A stretch of 64,000 nucleotides of DNA from Geosporobacter ferrireducens (GTDB taxonomy: Bacteria > Bacillota > Clostridia > Peptostreptococcales > Thermotaleaceae): the NCBI RefSeq assembly GCF_001750685.1, contig NZ_CP017269.1, positions 3,699,416 through 3,763,415 of the forward strand. Reading direction: 5' to 3'. A program made the translations under genes and the position numbers. This document shows positions 6,667 to 19,276 of this stretch, piece after piece (positions within the stretch are counted from its first letter, which is position 1; the number at the start of each line of letters is the position of its first letter). The notes below the pieces were generated by a model that was not told the origin of the DNA, searched no databases, and worked only from the letters and a program-made list of their open reading frames with translations.

Positions 6667-9600
6667 ATGCCACATCCTATTAAGGTCGGAAGAAAAACCA
6701 GAATGAGTTATTCCAGTATCGACGAAGTATTAGATATGCCAAATTTGATTGAAATTCAAAGAAGATCCTATGAATGGTTTTTAAGAGAAGGTTTAAGGGA
6801 GGTTTTTGAAGATATTTCACCAATCCAGGACTATACTGGAAATCTAATTTTAGAGTTTATTGACTATTCTCTTGATGGAGAACCAAAGTACGAGGTGGAA
6901 GAAAGTAAAGAGCGTGATGTTACCTATGCTGCTCCTTTGAAAGTAAAAGTTCGCCTAATTAATAAAGAAACAGGCGAGGTAAAGGAACAAGAAGTTTTTA
7001 TGGGTGATTTCCCACTCATGACCGATACAGGGACTTTTATTATAAACGGTGCAGAGCGGGTAATTGTAAGCCAGTTGGTACGTTCACCTGGACCTTATTA
7101 TGCAGAACAAGTGGACAGAACCGGAAAGCGACTCTATTCTACCACATTAATTCCTAATCGTGGCGCATGGTTAGAGTATGAAACAGATTCGAATGATGTC
7201 ATTTCTGTTCGCGTAGACAGAACAAGAAAACAGCCAATGACAGCATTGTTAAGAGCTCTGGGCTTCGGTACTGATGCAGAAATACTGCAGCTATTGGGAG
7301 AGGATGAAAGACTTATCCATACATTGGATAAAGACAATACAAAATCCCAGGAAGAAGGCTTATTGGAGATTTATAAAAAGCTAAGACCTGGGGAACCACC
7401 AACGGTGGAAAGTGCAAGATCTTTGTTGGATTCCTTGTTTTTTGACCCAAAACGGTATGACTTAGCAAAGGTTGGCCGCTATAAGTTTAATAAAAAACTA
7501 GGATTAGTCAATCGAATCTCAGGATTTAAAGCAGCGGAAGCTGTTGTAAACGCTAGTACTGGTGAAATTTACGTAGAAGAAGGTCACAAAATTGATCGAG
7601 ATACAGCCATCATGATTGAAAATGCAGGCATTAAAGCAGTGAATATTCTCGGCGACGACGGAAAAATTGTTAAAGTAATTGGAAACCACTTTGTAGATAT
7701 TAGAGAATACATATCCTTTAATATAGATGGATTAAATATCGAGACGAAAGTTCACTATCCTGTATTACGAGAAATCCTGGATACATATAAACTAGAAAAC
7801 GAACTAAGAGAAGCGCTAAAAGAAAGAAGCAGGGAATTGTCACCTAAGAATATTATTATTGATGATATCGTTGCTTCTATTAGTTATGTTCTCAGTTTAG
7901 CCCACGGAGTAGGAGAAATTGATGATATCGATCACCTCGGAAACAGAAGATTACGTTCTGTAGGCGAGCTTTTGCAAAACCAATTTAGAATAGGTCTATC
8001 TAGGATGGAAAGAGTTGTTAAAGAGAGAATGACCATTCAAGATATTGATGTAATTACACCGCAGGCATTAATCAATATTAGGCCGGTCGCTGCGTCTATA
8101 AAAGAGTTTTTTGGAAGCAGCCAGTTGTCTCAATTTATGGATCAAACCAATCCTTTAGCAGAATTGACCCATAAGAGAAGATTATCTGCTCTTGGACCGG
8201 GCGGTCTTTCAAGGGAACGTGCAGGTTTTGAGGTGCGTGACGTTCACCATTCCCACTATGGCCGTATGTGTCCAATTGAAACCCCTGAAGGTCCGAACAT
8301 CGGTTTGATTGGTTCTCTAACAACTTACGCAAGAATCAATGAATATGGTTTTATTGAATCTCCATACCGGAAGGTAGATAAAAAAAGAGGGGTTGTAACG
8401 GAGAAGATTGACTATCTAACCGCTGATGAAGAAGATAAATTCATTGTTGCACAGGCCAATGAGCCGCTAGATGAAGAAGGACGATTTGTTAACCGTAGAG
8501 TAACTTCAAGAACGCGTAAGGGAGATATCGACGTAGTTCCTCAGGATGAAGTAGACTACATGGATGTATCACCGAAGCAGATGGTTTCTGTAGCTACAGC
8601 TATGATTCCGTTCCTTGAAAATGATGATGCCAACCGTGCCCTTATGGGTTCGAACATGCAGCGTCAGGCAGTACCATTACTTCAAACCGATGCGCCGATT
8701 ATTGGAACAGGTATGGAGTTCGTAGCCGCTAAGGATTCCGGAACCGTAATTTTAGCAAAAAATGCAGGAATTATTGAACGGGTATCGGCTGATGAAATTA
8801 TTGTAAAAAGAGATGACGGTCAGGGTCGTGACAAATATAAACTGCTGAAGTTTAAGCGTTCCAATCAAGGAACCTGTATTAACCAAAGGCCGATTGTATC
8901 AAAAGGCGAGCATGTAGAAAAAGGAGAGACGATTGCCGATGGGCCTTCTACGGACAAGGGAGAAATTGCATTAGGAAGAAATCTTCTAATCGGTTTCATG
9001 ACTTGGGAAGGCTATAACTATGAGGATGCGATCTTATTAAATGAGAGATTGGTTATGGAAGATGCCCTTACCTCTATTCATATTGAGGAATACGAAGCAG
9101 AAGCCAGAGATACAAAGCTAGGACCAGAGGAAATTACCAGAGATATTCCGAACGTAGGAGAAGAAGCTCTTCGAGATTTAGACGAACGAGGGATTATTCG
9201 AATTGGTGCAGAAGTTAATTCTGGAGATATTCTGGTGGGGAAGGTTACGCCAAAAGGGGAAACCGAGCTTACTGCAGAAGAGCGACTACTCCGTGCAATT
9301 TTCGGGGAAAAGGCAAGAGAAGTTAGGGATACTTCTTTAAGAGTGCCTCACGGAGAATCGGGAATTATTGTAGATGTAAAAGTGTTCACCCGGGAGAATG
9401 GAGATGAACTTCCTCCTGGTGTAAATATACTTGTAAGATGTTATATTGCGAAGAAAAGAAAAATCAATGTAGGAGATAAGATGGCAGGGCGGCATGGGAA
9501 CAAAGGGGTTATTTCAAGAGTGCTGCCGGAAGAGGATATGCCTTTCCTTGCAGATGGAACACCGCTGCAGGTAGTATTGAACCCACTTGGGGTACCATCA

Positions 9601-10380
9601 CGTATGAATATCGGTCAGGTGCTGGAAATCCATTTAGGTTTAGCTGCAAAAAAGAAAGGCTGGTTAGTAGCTACCTCTGTATTTGATGGTGCTGATGAAC
9701 AGGATATCCGCGAAGTGCTGAAAGAATGTGGTTATCCAGAAGATGGGAAATTGGTGCTTTATGATGGTAGAACCGGTATGCCTTTTGATAACCGTGTAAC
9801 CGTAGGCTATATGTACATGCTAAAGCTTCATCATCTGGTAGATGATAAGATTCATGCCAGAAGTACAGGACCTTATTCTTTGGTAACGCAACAACCCCTT
9901 GGAGGAAAAGCCCAGTTCGGTGGACAGCGTTTTGGAGAAATGGAGGTTTGGGCACTGGAAGCTTATGGTGCTGCCCATACATTGCAAGAAATCTTAACGG
10001 TAAAATCTGACGATGTGGTTGGACGTGTAAAGACGTACGAGTCTATTGTGAAAGGCGAAAATATTCCTGAACCAGGCGTTCCTGAGTCCTTTAAAGTATT
10101 GATTAAAGAACTTCAGAGTTTGGCATTAGATGTTAAGGTTCTAACAGAAGAAGATGCAGAAATCGAAATCCGCGAATCGGTGGAGGATGATATCAGTGAC
10201 CTGAATGTAATCCTAGACGGAGAAGAGTACAGTGTCTACGAAGAGGACGATGCAGTTGAAGAAAAAGAGGATGCAGATGTTCTTGATGATTTTGACACAG
10301 AGGATCTAGTACAGGATGAAGATTACGCAAGTCATGAGGAATACAGCGACTACGACGAGTATGAGGATGACGATTTTTAA
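6667..10380 (+). CDS. rpoB: RNA polymerase subunit beta
   Basis: The beta subunit forms one half of the polymerase catalytic cleft. I start at the ATG at 6667, after AAGGGGTG, because [15 protein letters not shown] is the family N-terminus; an ATG at 6622 would lie inside the leader hairpin. The protein has 1237 residues. The rifampicin pocket ([20 protein letters not shown], about 485-504, then [11 protein letters not shown]) has the wild-type Asp, His and Ser. Conserved [20 protein letters not shown] and [12 protein letters not shown] are present. The last 75 or so residues form a strongly acidic tail ([17 protein letters not shown] onward), longer than usual. Confidence 0.98.
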   Translation: MPHPIKVGRKTRMSYSSIDEVLDMPNLIEIQRRSYEWFLREGLREVFEDISPIQDYTGNLILEFIDYSLDGEPKYEVEESKERDVTYAAPLKVKVRLINKETGEVKEQEVFMGDFPLMTDTGTFIINGAERVIVSQLVRSPGPYYAEQVDRTGKRLYSTTLIPNRGAWLEYETDSNDVISVRVDRTRKQPMTALLRALGFGTDAEILQLLGEDERLIHTLDKDNTKSQEEGLLEIYKKLRPGEPPTVESARSLLDSLFFDPKRYDLAKVGRYKFNKKLGLVNRISGFKAAEAVVNASTGEIYVEEGHKIDRDTAIMIENAGIKAVNILGDDGKIVKVIGNHFVDIREYISFNIDGLNIETKVHYPVLREILDTYKLENELREALKERSRELSPKNIIIDDIVASISYVLSLAHGVGEIDDIDHLGNRRLRSVGELLQNQFRIGLSRMERVVKERMTIQDIDVITPQALINIRPVAASIKEFFGSSQLSQFMDQTNPLAELTHKRRLSALGPGGLSRERAGFEVRDVHHSHYGRMCPIETPEGPNIGLIGSLTTYARINEYGFIESPYRKVDKKRGVVTEKIDYLTADEEDKFIVAQANEPLDEEGRFVNRRVTSRTRKGDIDVVPQDEVDYMDVSPKQMVSVATAMIPFLENDDANRALMGSNMQRQAVPLLQTDAPIIGTGMEFVAAKDSGTVILAKNAGIIERVSADEIIVKRDDGQGRDKYKLLKFKRSNQGTCINQRPIVSKGEHVEKGETIADGPSTDKGEIALGRNLLIGFMTWEGYNYEDAILLNERLVMEDALTSIHIEEYEAEARDTKLGPEEITRDIPNVGEEALRDLDERGIIRIGAEVNSGDILVGKVTPKGETELTAEERLLRAIFGEKAREVRDTSLRVPHGESGIIVDVKVFTRENGDELPPGVNILVRCYIAKKRKINVGDKMAGRHGNKGVISRVLPEEDMPFLADGTPLQVVLNPLGVPSRMNIGQVLEIHLGLAAKKKGWLVATSVFDGADEQDIREVLKECGYPEDGKLVLYDGRTGMPFDNRVTVGYMYMLKLHHLVDDKIHARSTGPYSLVTQQPLGGKAQFGGQRFGEMEVWALEAYGAAHTLQEILTVKSDDVVGRVKTYESIVKGENIPEPGVPESFKVLIKELQSLALDVKVLTEEDAEIEIRESVEDDISDLNVILDGEEYSVYEEDDAVEEKEDADVLDDFDTEDLVQDEDYASHEEYSDYDEYEDDDF

Positions 10381-10433
10381 GAAATGAACGAATAATTTCG
10401 CGACATATACCAAAATGAAGGGAGAGAAACTCC

Positions 10434-13400
10434 TTGTTTGAATTGAACAACTTTGAGTCTATAAAGATTGGATTAGCTTCACCAGAAAAAATTAGAAGTT
10501 GGTCAAAGGGAGAAGTAAAGAAACCGGAGACCATTAACTATCGTACACTGAAACCTGAAAAAGAAGGGTTGTTTTGTGAAAAGATTTTTGGACCTACGAA
10601 GGACTGGGAATGTCACTGCGGAAAGTACAAACGGGTAAGATATAAAGGCGTTGTATGTGATCGATGTGGCGTTGAAGTGACGAAGTCAAAAGTTCGAAGG
10701 GAGAGAATGGGGCATATCGAATTGGCTGCTCCTGTATCTCATATTTGGTATTTCAAAGGAATTCCAAGCAGAATGGGACTATTATTGGATATGTCCCCTC
10801 GTGCTTTAGAAAAAGTGCTTTACTTTGCATCTTATATTGTTACAGATCCGGGAGAAACCTCCTTAAGCTATAAGCAGCTGTTGAGCGAAAAAGAATATCG
10901 GGAATACCGTGATAAGTTCGGCAATCAATTTAAGGCAGCTATGGGAGCTGAAGCGATTAAAGATATCTTAAACCAAATAGAATTGGAAAAACTTTCAAAA
11001 GATCTGCGTGTAAAGCTGCGAGACAGTTCGGGGCAAAAAAGAATCCGAACGATCCGCAGACTAGAGGTTGTCGAAGCTTTCAAAAAGTCTGAAAATAATC
11101 CTGAGTGGATGATCCTGGATGTTATCCCTGTTATTCCGCCGGATCTAAGACCGATGGTACAGTTGGATGGTGGTAGATTTGCTACTTCTGACCTGAACGA
11201 TCTATATAGAAGGGTAATCAATCGAAACAATCGACTCAAGAGGCTGTTAGATCTTGGCGCGCCGGATATTATTGTGCGAAATGAGAAACGTATGCTTCAG
11301 GAAGCAGTAGATGCATTGATTGATAACGGCAGACGCGGCAGACCGGTAACTGGACCTGGAAACAGACCGTTAAAGTCTCTATCTGACATGTTAAAAGGGA
11401 AGCAAGGACGTTTTAGACAAAACTTGCTGGGTAAGCGTGTTGACTATTCTGGACGTTCTGTTATTGTTGTAGGGCCGGAATTAAAGTTTTACCAGTGCGG
11501 ATTGCCTAAGAAAATGGCACTAGAATTATTTAAGCCTTTCGTAATGAAACGCCTTGTAAACGACGGGTATGCGCATAATATTAAAAGTGCAAAAAGAATG
11601 GTGGAAAGAGTGCGGCCAGAGGTATGGGATGTGTTGGAAGAGGTCATTAAGGAACATCCTGTGTTGCTCAATCGTGCCCCGACCTTGCATAGACTAGGGA
11701 TTCAGGCTTTTGAACCCATACTGGTAGAAGGTAAGGCGATCAAGCTGCATCCATTGGTTTGTACGGCATACAATGCTGACTTCGATGGAGACCAGATGGC
11801 GGTGCACGTGCCATTGTCAGTAGAAGCACAGGCGGAAGCCAGATTCTTGATGCTTTCCGTAAACAACATCCTGGCACCGAAAGATGGTGCCCCAATTACT
11901 ACGCCAACCCAGGATATGATTTTGGGCAGCTACTATATGACTGTAGAAGTGGAGAATGCCCCGGGCGAAGGGATGATCTTTAAAGATTTTGAAGAAATGC
12001 TGATGGCCTATGAAAATAAAGTCGTCACCCTTCATACAAAGGTAAAGGTTCGAAGGAAGCTGTCTCTGGATGATTCTGGGAAACTGGTTGAGAGCACCGT
12101 AGGAAGATTCATTTTTAATGAGAAGATTCCACAAAATCTAGGGTTTGTAGATCGGACGGAAGACAAATATGCCTTGGAAATAGATTTCCTTTGTGATAAG
12201 AAGGCTTTAGGAAAAATTATTGATAAGTGCTTTAGGGTTCACGGCAATACAATGACAGCCCATATGCTAGACCATATCAAACAGATGGGCTTCCATTATT
12301 CCACGATCGGGGCGATCACCATTAGCGTATCTGATATGGAGATCCCTAAAGAAAAAGAAGAATTCTTGTCAATGGCCAATGAAATTGTTGACAAATATGA
12401 AAAGGCTTATCGCAGAGGACTGATCTCTGACGAGGAACGATATGAAAAAGTTATTCAAACTTGGCAGGAAACAACAGAAAAAGTTACAGATGCATTAATG
12501 AAAAATCTAGGTAAATTAAACAATGTATTTATCATGGCACACTCCGGAGCGAGGGGTAGTAAAAATCAGATTCGTCAGCTGGCTGGTATGCGTGGATTGA
12601 TGGCCAATGCGACTGGGCATACAGTTGAAATTCCGATTAAGTCTAACTTCCGTGAAGGCTTATCGGTACTAGAATATTTCATTTCTACCCATGGAGCTAG
12701 AAAAGGACTGGCGGATACAGCCCTAAGAACCGCAGACTCTGGATACTTAACAAGAAGACTTGTAGATGTTAGTCAGGATGTAATTATCAGAGAAATTGAC
12801 TGTGGAACGAACGAAGGGATTGCAGTTGAAGACTTCAAAGATGGAAATGAATTGATTGAATCTCTATATGATAGAATTGTAGGAAGATATGCCCTAGAAG
12901 ATATAAGACATCCAGAAACAGGAGAATTATTTATTGAAGCCAGCAAAATGATTCCAGAACATATTGCAAGTAAAATCATCGATGCGGGCATTAACAAAGT
13001 TAAGATTCGAACCGTACTACACTGTAGAACAAAGCATGGTGTATGTGGAACCTGCTATGGAAGAAACTTAGCAACAGGAGAAGCGGTAAACGTAGGAGAG
13101 GCTGTAGGAATTATTGCAGCACAATCTATCGGAGAACCGGGAACCCAGCTGACCATGCGTACCTTCCATACTGGAGGGGTTGCTGGAGCCGATATCACAC
13201 AGGGTCTACCAAGGGTAGAGGAGCTTTTCGAAGCTAGAAAGCCTAAAGGATTAGCGATCATCTCCGAGATTAATGGCAGTGTGTCCATTAATGAAACGAA
13301 GAAAAATCGTGAAGTGACCGTTACGGACGAATATGGTGAAGCGCGAACCTACTCTATTGCCTATGGTTCTAGGATCAAAGTAAAGGAAGGCCAAAGAATC

Positions 13401-13922
13401 GAGGCAGGAGATGAAATAACAGAGGGATCTGTAAATCCCCATGATATCCTGCGCATCAAAGGCGTTAGTGGTGTTCAGCAGTACCTTGTAAAGGAAGTAC
13501 AACGGGTTTACAGAATGCAAGGGGTTGATATTAACGATAAGCACATTGAGGTAATTGTACGTCAGATGGTAGCGCGGGTAAAAATTGAAGATGCAGGAGA
13601 TACGGATTTGCTTCCAGGTGGACTTAGCAATGTATATGAATTCGAAGCGGAGAACAAAGCAGTCGAAGATAATGGCGGTAAGCCTGCGGTTGGAAAGCGT
13701 GTGTTGCTAGGAATTACCAAAGCTTCCCTTGCAACAGAATCCTTCTTATCTGCAGCATCCTTCCAAGAGACCACTAGAGTTCTAACAGAAGCAGCTATTA
13801 AGGGCAAGGAAGATCATCTGATCGGATTAAAAGAAAATGTAATTATTGGTAAACTCATTCCTGCAGGTACAGGTATGAGAAGATACAAGAATATTGCTAT
13901 CGATCATAAAATTGAAGATTAA
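10434..13922 (+). CDS. rpoC: RNA polymerase subunit beta'
   Basis: The beta' subunit carries the catalytic magnesium site. It has 1162 residues with a TTG start (10434) after GGGAGAG. Features in order: the first zinc site ([19 protein letters not shown], about 61-79); the NADFDGDQM active-site loop with Asp449, Asp451 and Asp453; the bridge helix and trigger loop ([19 protein letters not shown]); and a second zinc site ending in [11 protein letters not shown]. The order rpoB-rpoC-L7Ae-like-rpsL is the standard Firmicutes arrangement. Confidence 0.98.
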   Translation: MFELNNFESIKIGLASPEKIRSWSKGEVKKPETINYRTLKPEKEGLFCEKIFGPTKDWECHCGKYKRVRYKGVVCDRCGVEVTKSKVRRERMGHIELAAPVSHIWYFKGIPSRMGLLLDMSPRALEKVLYFASYIVTDPGETSLSYKQLLSEKEYREYRDKFGNQFKAAMGAEAIKDILNQIELEKLSKDLRVKLRDSSGQKRIRTIRRLEVVEAFKKSENNPEWMILDVIPVIPPDLRPMVQLDGGRFATSDLNDLYRRVINRNNRLKRLLDLGAPDIIVRNEKRMLQEAVDALIDNGRRGRPVTGPGNRPLKSLSDMLKGKQGRFRQNLLGKRVDYSGRSVIVVGPELKFYQCGLPKKMALELFKPFVMKRLVNDGYAHNIKSAKRMVERVRPEVWDVLEEVIKEHPVLLNRAPTLHRLGIQAFEPILVEGKAIKLHPLVCTAYNADFDGDQMAVHVPLSVEAQAEARFLMLSVNNILAPKDGAPITTPTQDMILGSYYMTVEVENAPGEGMIFKDFEEMLMAYENKVVTLHTKVKVRRKLSLDDSGKLVESTVGRFIFNEKIPQNLGFVDRTEDKYALEIDFLCDKKALGKIIDKCFRVHGNTMTAHMLDHIKQMGFHYSTIGAITISVSDMEIPKEKEEFLSMANEIVDKYEKAYRRGLISDEERYEKVIQTWQETTEKVTDALMKNLGKLNNVFIMAHSGARGSKNQIRQLAGMRGLMANATGHTVEIPIKSNFREGLSVLEYFISTHGARKGLADTALRTADSGYLTRRLVDVSQDVIIREIDCGTNEGIAVEDFKDGNELIESLYDRIVGRYALEDIRHPETGELFIEASKMIPEHIASKIIDAGINKVKIRTVLHCRTKHGVCGTCYGRNLATGEAVNVGEAVGIIAAQSIGEPGTQLTMRTFHTGGVAGADITQGLPRVEELFEARKPKGLAIISEINGSVSINETKKNREVTVTDEYGEARTYSIAYGSRIKVKEGQRIEAGDEITEGSVNPHDILRIKGVSGVQQYLVKEVQRVYRMQGVDINDKHIEVIVRQMVARVKIEDAGDTDLLPGGLSNVYEFEAENKAVEDNGGKPAVGKRVLLGITKASLATESFLSAASFQETTRVLTEAAIKGKEDHLIGLKENVIIGKLIPAGTGMRRYKNIAIDHKIED

Positions 13923-13942
13923 AATAAATCTTGAATTCATGG

Positions 13943-13971
13943 TTGACAGTGGATTTTCATAGTGATAAAAT
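13943..13971 (+). promoter_or_regulatory. Promoter for the L7Ae-like/str operon
   Basis: TTGACA (13943-13948) and TAAAAT (13966-13971) have a 17-bp spacer. It lies just after rpoC and probably drives the L7Ae-like gene and the rpsL-rpsG-fusA-tuf genes. Confidence 0.8.
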
Positions 13972-14018
13972 ATTTGAGTGTGTAAAAATAACACAATAGT
14001 TGACTTTTTAGATACCTA

Positions 14019-14048
14019 GAAAGATTATGTGTATACACATAATCTTTC
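14019..14048 (+). promoter_or_regulatory. 30-bp perfect palindrome in the L7Ae-like leader
   Basis: GAAAGATTATGTGTA (14019-14033) is followed immediately by its exact reverse complement (14034-14048). It lies about 40 bases after the predicted transcription start and 29 before the gene. No T run follows, so it is not a standard terminator. It could be an mRNA hairpin or a dimeric protein's operator. Confidence 0.6.
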
Positions 14049-14076
14049 AGGTGTTTAATAAAGGAGGATACTATAT

Positions 14077-14322
14077 ATGCTAGATGAATTGAAAAAACAA
14101 AACAAATTGATTGTCGGCAGCAAACAAGGTCTCAAGGCAATCAAGGAAGATCGTGCGCAAACCCTGTTTATCGCTAAAGATGCGGAACGTCATGTGACAA
14201 GAACCATCGAAGAGGCAGGTAAAGAATCACAAATTCAAATTGTGTATGTTGATTCTATGAAAAAGTTAGGAAAGGCATGCGGCATTGAAGTAGGAGCTGC
14301 CATCGCAGTCATTCTAAAGTAG
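14077..14322 (+). CDS. Ribosomal L7Ae-like kink-turn RNA-binding protein
   Basis: The 81-residue protein belongs to the L7Ae/L30e family (B. subtilis YbxF/YlxQ type), which binds kink-turn RNA. The family core is visible: KQGLKAIKEDRAQTLFIAKDA, then IQIVYVDSMKKLGKACGIEVGAA. A strong AAAGGAGGA site precedes the ATG. Its position between rpoC and rpsL is conserved in Firmicutes. Its exact role is not settled. Confidence 0.92.
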   Translation: MLDELKKQNKLIVGSKQGLKAIKEDRAQTLFIAKDAERHVTRTIEEAGKESQIQIVYVDSMKKLGKACGIEVGAAIAVILK

Positions 14323-14410
14323 TTTAGCGTTTTTTACAACAGCATAGGCTGTATCAATCCTATGAAGATATATTTGAAATCAAATGAAACCGTGGAAGGA
14401 GGTGCACAGA

Positions 14411-14824
14411 ATGCCTACAATTAGCCAATTGGTAAGAAAAGGAAGAGAAAAAGTTGAATACAAATCAACAGCTCCAGCCCTACAAAAAGGATTCAACTCA
14501 CTTCACAGAAAAGCTACTGATATCAGCGCGCCGCAAAAAAGAGGGGTATGTACATCAGTAAAAACTGTTACACCAAAGAAGCCAAACTCCGCTCTTAGAA
14601 AGGTTGCAAGGGTAAGATTGACAAATGGTATCGAGGTAACTGCCTATATACCTGGAATCGGCCACAACCTTCAAGAACACAGCGTTGTTTTAATTAGAGG
14701 TGGAAGGGTAAAAGACTTACCTGGGGTTAGATACCACATTGTAAGAGGTACCCTGGATACTGCAGGTGTAAAAAACAGAAATCAAGCTAGATCTAAGTAC
14801 GGTGCGAAGAGACCTAAAAAATAA
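14411..14824 (+). CDS. rpsL: 30S ribosomal protein S12
   Basis: S12 sits at the decoding centre and controls accuracy. I start at ATG 14411 ([12 protein letters not shown]) after GGAGGTG, giving 137 residues. Both streptomycin-determining regions are wild type: [11 protein letters not shown], with the usual lysine, and [13 protein letters not shown] small hairpin (CATAGG 14343-14348 with CCTATG 14359-14364) lies in the gap before it. It is first of the rpsL-rpsG-fusA-tuf series. Confidence 0.98.
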   Translation: MPTISQLVRKGREKVEYKSTAPALQKGFNSLHRKATDISAPQKRGVCTSVKTVTPKKPNSALRKVARVRLTNGIEVTAYIPGIGHNLQEHSVVLIRGGRVKDLPGVRYHIVRGTLDTAGVKNRNQARSKYGAKRPKK

Positions 14825-14846
14825 TTAAACGTCGAGCGAAGCTGTA

Positions 14847-14873
14847 CCCAGTCCTGATCTAGGATTGGGTTTT
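14847..14873 (+). terminator. Hairpin with T run between rpsL and rpsG
   Basis: CCCAGTCCT (14847-14855) pairs with AGGATTGGG (14861-14869), one G-T pair included, and TTTT follows. A second stem, CGGCAAC/GTTGCCG (14900-14906 with 14912-14918), lies further on. Together they may act as a partial terminator or as the S7 control region known from the E. coli str operon; I cannot tell which. Confidence 0.55.
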
Positions 14874-14892
14874 ATATAGACCAGCTTTTTGA

Positions 14893-15429
<537 letters not shown>

Positions 15430-15523
15430 TTACAGGCAAACCTTGTTAATGCTGGTTTAATTATGAATATTTTGGGGACAATATTTTCTGTAGCAATTCC
15501 GGAACAAGAAAGGAGGAAGAATT

Positions 15524-17593
15524 GTGCCTAGACAGTTTCCATTAGAGAGAACCCGTAATATCGGTATCATGGCGCATATCGATGCAGGGAAAACAACAAC
15601 TACCGAGAGAATTTTATATTATACCGGTAGAACCCATAAAATTGGTGAAGTTCATGAGGGTGCAGCTACCATGGACTGGATGGAACAAGAGCAGGAAAGA
15701 GGGATTACAATCACTTCTGCTGCGACTACTGCACAATGGAACAATAATAGAATCAATATCATAGACACACCGGGCCACGTGGACTTTACCGTTGAAGTAG
15801 AACGTTCACTGCGTGTTCTGGATGGCTCTGTAGCAGTTTTCTGTGCAAAGGGTGGTGTAGAGCCACAATCAGAAAATGTATGGCGACAAGCGGATAAATA
15901 CAGAGTTCCAAGAATGGCCTATGTAAACAAGATGGATATCATTGGTGCAGACTTCTTTAGAGTCGTAGAGATGATGAAAGACCGCTTAAAGGCGAATGCA
16001 GTGCCAATCCAAATGCCGGTTGGGGCGGAGGATACCTTTAAAGGAATCATTGATCTTATTGAGATGAAAGCACACATGTACAAGGATGATTTAGGAAAAG
16101 ATGTTGAGGTCACAGAAATTCCTGAAGAGTTAAAGGCAAAGGCTGATGAGTTCAGACTAGGTCTTGTAGAGGCTGTAGCAGACGCTGAAGAAGAATTAAT
16201 GATGAAATATCTGGAAGGTGAAGAATTAACGATCGAAGAGATCAAAAGAGGAATTAGAAAGCAGACAATTGCCAATGCAATGGTACCTGTTTGCTGTGGA
16301 TCTTCTTATAGAAACAAGGGTGTTCAAATGTTGTTGGATGCAGTCGTTGACTATATGCCTTCTCCGCTGGATATCCCTGCAATCAAAGGTGTATTGCCAG
16401 ATAGCCAAGAAGAATCAGAGAGAAAAGCAGATGATAGCGAACCATTCTCAGCCTTGGCATTCAAAATCATGACCGATCCATATGTAGGAAAACTGGCATT
16501 CTTTAGAGTTTATTCAGGGGTGCTGCAATCAGGCTCTTATGTATACAACTCAACAAAAGGCAAGAAAGAAAGAATCGGTCGTATCCTGCAAATGCATGCA
16601 AACCATAGAGAAGATATCGAACAAGTATATGCAGGAGATATTGCCGCTGCTGTTGGACTAAAAGATACGACTACAGGGGATACACTATGTATCCAAGACA
16701 AACCAATCATTCTTGAGTCTATGGAATTCCCAGAGCCAGTTATTGAAATCGCCATTGAGCCAAAGACAAAAGCTGGTCAAGAAAAGATGGGTGTTGCATT
16801 ACAGAAGCTTTCTGAAGAAGACCCGACCTTTAGAACATGGACAAATCAGGAAACTGGTCAAACGATTATCGCGGGTATGGGAGAACTTCACTTAGAGATT
16901 ATCGTAGATAGAATGCTGCGGGAGTTCAAAGTTGAAGCCAATGTAGGTAAACCGCAGGTTGCTTATAAAGAAACAGTTTCAACATCTACAGATGTAGACA
17001 TGAAATATGCCCGTCAGTCTGGTGGACGCGGACAGTATGGTCACGTTAAGATTCGTATGTTCCCACAAGAACCTGGTGCAGGATATGAATTTGTAAACTC
17101 TGTAGTAGGTGGAACGATTCCAAAAGAGTATATTCAACACGTTGATGCTGGTATTCGCGGCGCTATGGAAAATGGTGTATTAGCAGGATATCCAGTAGTA
17201 GATGTTAAGGTTGAACTATACGATGGATCTTACCATGAGGTAGACTCCTCAGAGATGGCATTTAAAATAGCCGGATCTATGGCTTTCAAAGAAGCGATGA
17301 AGAAAGCAAAACCTGTACTGCTAGAGCCATACTTCAGAATTGAAGTAGTTGTACCTGAAGAGTACATGGGAGACGTTATTGGAGATATTAACTCCAGACG
17401 TGGTAGAATTGAAGGAATGGAAGCCAGAGCAGGTGCTCAAGTTGTAAGAGGCTTCGTTCCATTGTCAGAAATGTTTGGTTACGCAACAGACCTGCGTTCA
17501 AAAACACAAGGTCGTGGAACTTACACAATGACATTTGACCACTATGAGCCAATTCCAGCAAGCTTAGCAGAAAAAATTATTGCAGGTAAATAA
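15524..17593 (+). CDS. fusA: Elongation factor G
   Basis: EF-G is the GTPase that drives tRNA-mRNA translocation. The 689 residues start at a GTG (15524) after AAGGAGG. The GTPase domain has [15 protein letters not shown] (P loop), the RGITI switch I, DTPGHVDF and NKMD. Domains II-V follow with [10 protein letters not shown] and the domain IV tip ([10 protein letters not shown]). It appears full length and wild type. Confidence 0.98.
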   Translation: MPRQFPLERTRNIGIMAHIDAGKTTTTERILYYTGRTHKIGEVHEGAATMDWMEQEQERGITITSAATTAQWNNNRINIIDTPGHVDFTVEVERSLRVLDGSVAVFCAKGGVEPQSENVWRQADKYRVPRMAYVNKMDIIGADFFRVVEMMKDRLKANAVPIQMPVGAEDTFKGIIDLIEMKAHMYKDDLGKDVEVTEIPEELKAKADEFRLGLVEAVADAEEELMMKYLEGEELTIEEIKRGIRKQTIANAMVPVCCGSSYRNKGVQMLLDAVVDYMPSPLDIPAIKGVLPDSQEESERKADDSEPFSALAFKIMTDPYVGKLAFFRVYSGVLQSGSYVYNSTKGKKERIGRILQMHANHREDIEQVYAGDIAAAVGLKDTTTGDTLCIQDKPIILESMEFPEPVIEIAIEPKTKAGQEKMGVALQKLSEEDPTFRTWTNQETGQTIIAGMGELHLEIIVDRMLREFKVEANVGKPQVAYKETVSTSTDVDMKYARQSGGRGQYGHVKIRMFPQEPGAGYEFVNSVVGGTIPKEYIQHVDAGIRGAMENGVLAGYPVVDVKVELYDGSYHEVDSSEMAFKIAGSMAFKEAMKKAKPVLLEPYFRIEVVVPEEYMGDVIGDINSRRGRIEGMEARAGAQVVRGFVPLSEMFGYATDLRSKTQGRGTYTMTFDHYEPIPASLAEKIIAGK

Positions 17594-17671
17594 TTAACTA
17601 GTAAAAGTATATGCTGCCGGTACAGCTGGCAGCTGTCCATAAGCATTCAAAAATAACACACTAAAAGCAAG

Positions 17672-17692
17672 GCACAGTTTCCTGCTGTGCCA
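17672..17692 (+). promoter_or_regulatory. Hairpin in the fusA-tuf gap
   Basis: GGCACAG and CTGTGCC, separated by 7 bases, form a 7-bp GC-rich stem in the gap before the tuf ribosome binding site. No T run follows directly. It may be a processing or stability element between fusA and tuf. Confidence 0.35.
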
Positions 17693-17715
17693 ACTTTCAG
17701 GAGGAGGAGAAAAAA

Positions 17716-18909
17716 ATGGCAAAGGCTAAATTTGAGAGAAATAAGCCCCACGTTAACATTGGAACAATCGGACACGTAGACCACGGAAAGACAACATTAA
17801 CAGCAGCGATCACATTAACATTAAACAAGAGATATGGATTTGGTAACGCAGTAGCATTCGACCAAATAGACAAAGCACCGGAAGAAAGAGAAAGAGGAAT
17901 CACAATCTCAACAGCACACGTTGAATATGAGACACCAAATAGACACTACGCACACGTAGACTGTCCAGGACATGCTGACTATGTAAAGAACATGATTACA
18001 GGAGCAGCACAAATGGATGGAGCAATCCTAGTATGTGCAGCAACAGATGGACCGATGCCGCAAACAAGAGAGCACATCCTGCTTTCCAGACAGGTAGGGG
18101 TACCATACATTGTAGTATTCTTAAACAAGTGCGACATGGTAGATGACGAAGAGTTATTAGACTTGGTAGAAATGGAATTAAGAGAATTATTAAGCGAATA
18201 TGAATTCCCGGGAGATGATACACCAATCATCAGAGGATCAGCATTACATGCATTAAATGATCCGGCAGGACCATGGGGAGACAAAATCCTTGAATTATTC
18301 GAAGCAGTAGACAGCTACATTCCAGAACCGGTAAGAGAAACAGATAAGCCGTTCCTAATGCCGGTAGAGGACGTATTCTCTATCACAGGAAGAGGAACAG
18401 TTGCAACAGGAAGAGTAGAAAGAGGCGTAGTAAAAGTACAAGACGAAGTAGAAATCGTAGGATTAACAGAAGCGCCAAGAAAAGTAGTAGTAACAGGAGT
18501 AGAGATGTTCAGAAAGTTATTGGATCAAGCACAAGCTGGAGATAACATCGGAGCATTATTAAGAGGTGTGCAAAGGGATGACATTGAAAGAGGCCAAGTA
18601 TTAGCGAAGCCTGGATCAATTAAACCGCATACGAAGTTCAAAGCGGAAGTATACGTATTAAAGAAAGAAGAAGGTGGAAGACATACACCATTCTTTAACG
18701 GATACAGACCACAGTTTTATTTCAGAACAACAGACATCACAGGATCCATTGGATTACCGGAAGGAATGGAAATGTGTATGCCTGGAGACAACGTACAAAT
18801 GATCATCGAATTGATCAACCCAATTGCCATCGAAGAAGGATTAAGATTTGCGATTCGTGAAGGTGGAAGAACAGTTGGTGCGGGTGTTGTTGCTTCTATC
18901 GTTGAATAA
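17716..18909 (+). CDS. tuf: Elongation factor Tu
   Basis: EF-Tu delivers aminoacyl-tRNA to the ribosome. It has 397 residues with GHVDHGKTT (P loop, about 19-27), [17 protein letters not shown] and NKCD. The C-terminal beta barrels end with [23 protein letters not shown] precedes the ATG. Codon choice is strikingly uniform compared with neighbours (many ACA, GTA, TTA and GGA codons), as expected for a very highly expressed gene. No second copy occurs in the window. Confidence 0.98.
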   Translation: MAKAKFERNKPHVNIGTIGHVDHGKTTLTAAITLTLNKRYGFGNAVAFDQIDKAPEERERGITISTAHVEYETPNRHYAHVDCPGHADYVKNMITGAAQMDGAILVCAATDGPMPQTREHILLSRQVGVPYIVVFLNKCDMVDDEELLDLVEMELRELLSEYEFPGDDTPIIRGSALHALNDPAGPWGDKILELFEAVDSYIPEPVRETDKPFLMPVEDVFSITGRGTVATGRVERGVVKVQDEVEIVGLTEAPRKVVVTGVEMFRKLLDQAQAGDNIGALLRGVQRDDIERGQVLAKPGSIKPHTKFKAEVYVLKKEEGGRHTPFFNGYRPQFYFRTTDITGSIGLPEGMEMCMPGDNVQMIIELINPIAIEEGLRFAIREGGRTVGAGVVASIVE

Positions 18910-18921
18910 TTAAAGTTTTCA

Positions 18922-18963
18922 TTTTATGAATAGCCGGGCCATTGACCTCGGCTATTCATAAAA
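18922..18963 (+). terminator. Long hairpin after tuf
   Basis: TTTTATGAATAGCCG (18922-18936) pairs perfectly with CGGCTATTCATAAAA (18949-18963) around a 12-base loop. The 15-bp stem marks the end of the str operon. It lacks a clear T run afterwards, so termination may be incomplete or the stem may protect the tuf mRNA 3' end. Confidence 0.6.
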
Positions 18964-19031
18964 CATTATGTGCCTTTATTGCTTATAGAAAAAAAGTTGT
19001 AGAACGCACAAAAAAGGAAAAAAGTCAATAC

Positions 19032-19060
19032 TTGATTCGTGTTTGAAAGTGCTGTATACT
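19032..19060 (+). promoter_or_regulatory. Promoter of the S10 operon
   Basis: TTGATT (19032-19037), a 17-bp spacer and TATACT (19055-19060). The predicted transcript has a leader of roughly 210 bases before rpsJ (about 19067-19276). That leader contains imperfect inverted repeats such as TCGTACG/CGTGCGA near 19230-19256. No other strong promoter is obvious until the rpsM region. Confidence 0.75.
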
Positions 19061-19276
19061 ATATTAGTGTGTTTGTAAGGACTGCGATGAAGTGAAAGGT
19101 TGCCAAAAAGGATTTGGGGGAAATTTTCGCGGAGAATGTCCGTTCAAGAATCGGGCGACAGAACAACTGTACAACCCAAAATTTCAAAAATAAAGTGGGA
19201 ACACCCGGGAGAGTGTACAGTGATTCTAGTCGTACGTAAAAGACTGTTGCGTGCGATGAAAAGGAGGGAAATAACA

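Noticed and set aside
19100-19276. N-terminal extension of S10 in an open frame
   Set aside because: S10 has a well-defined N-terminus at [15 protein letters not shown] with a strong ribosome binding site; the upstream stretch has no family similarity.
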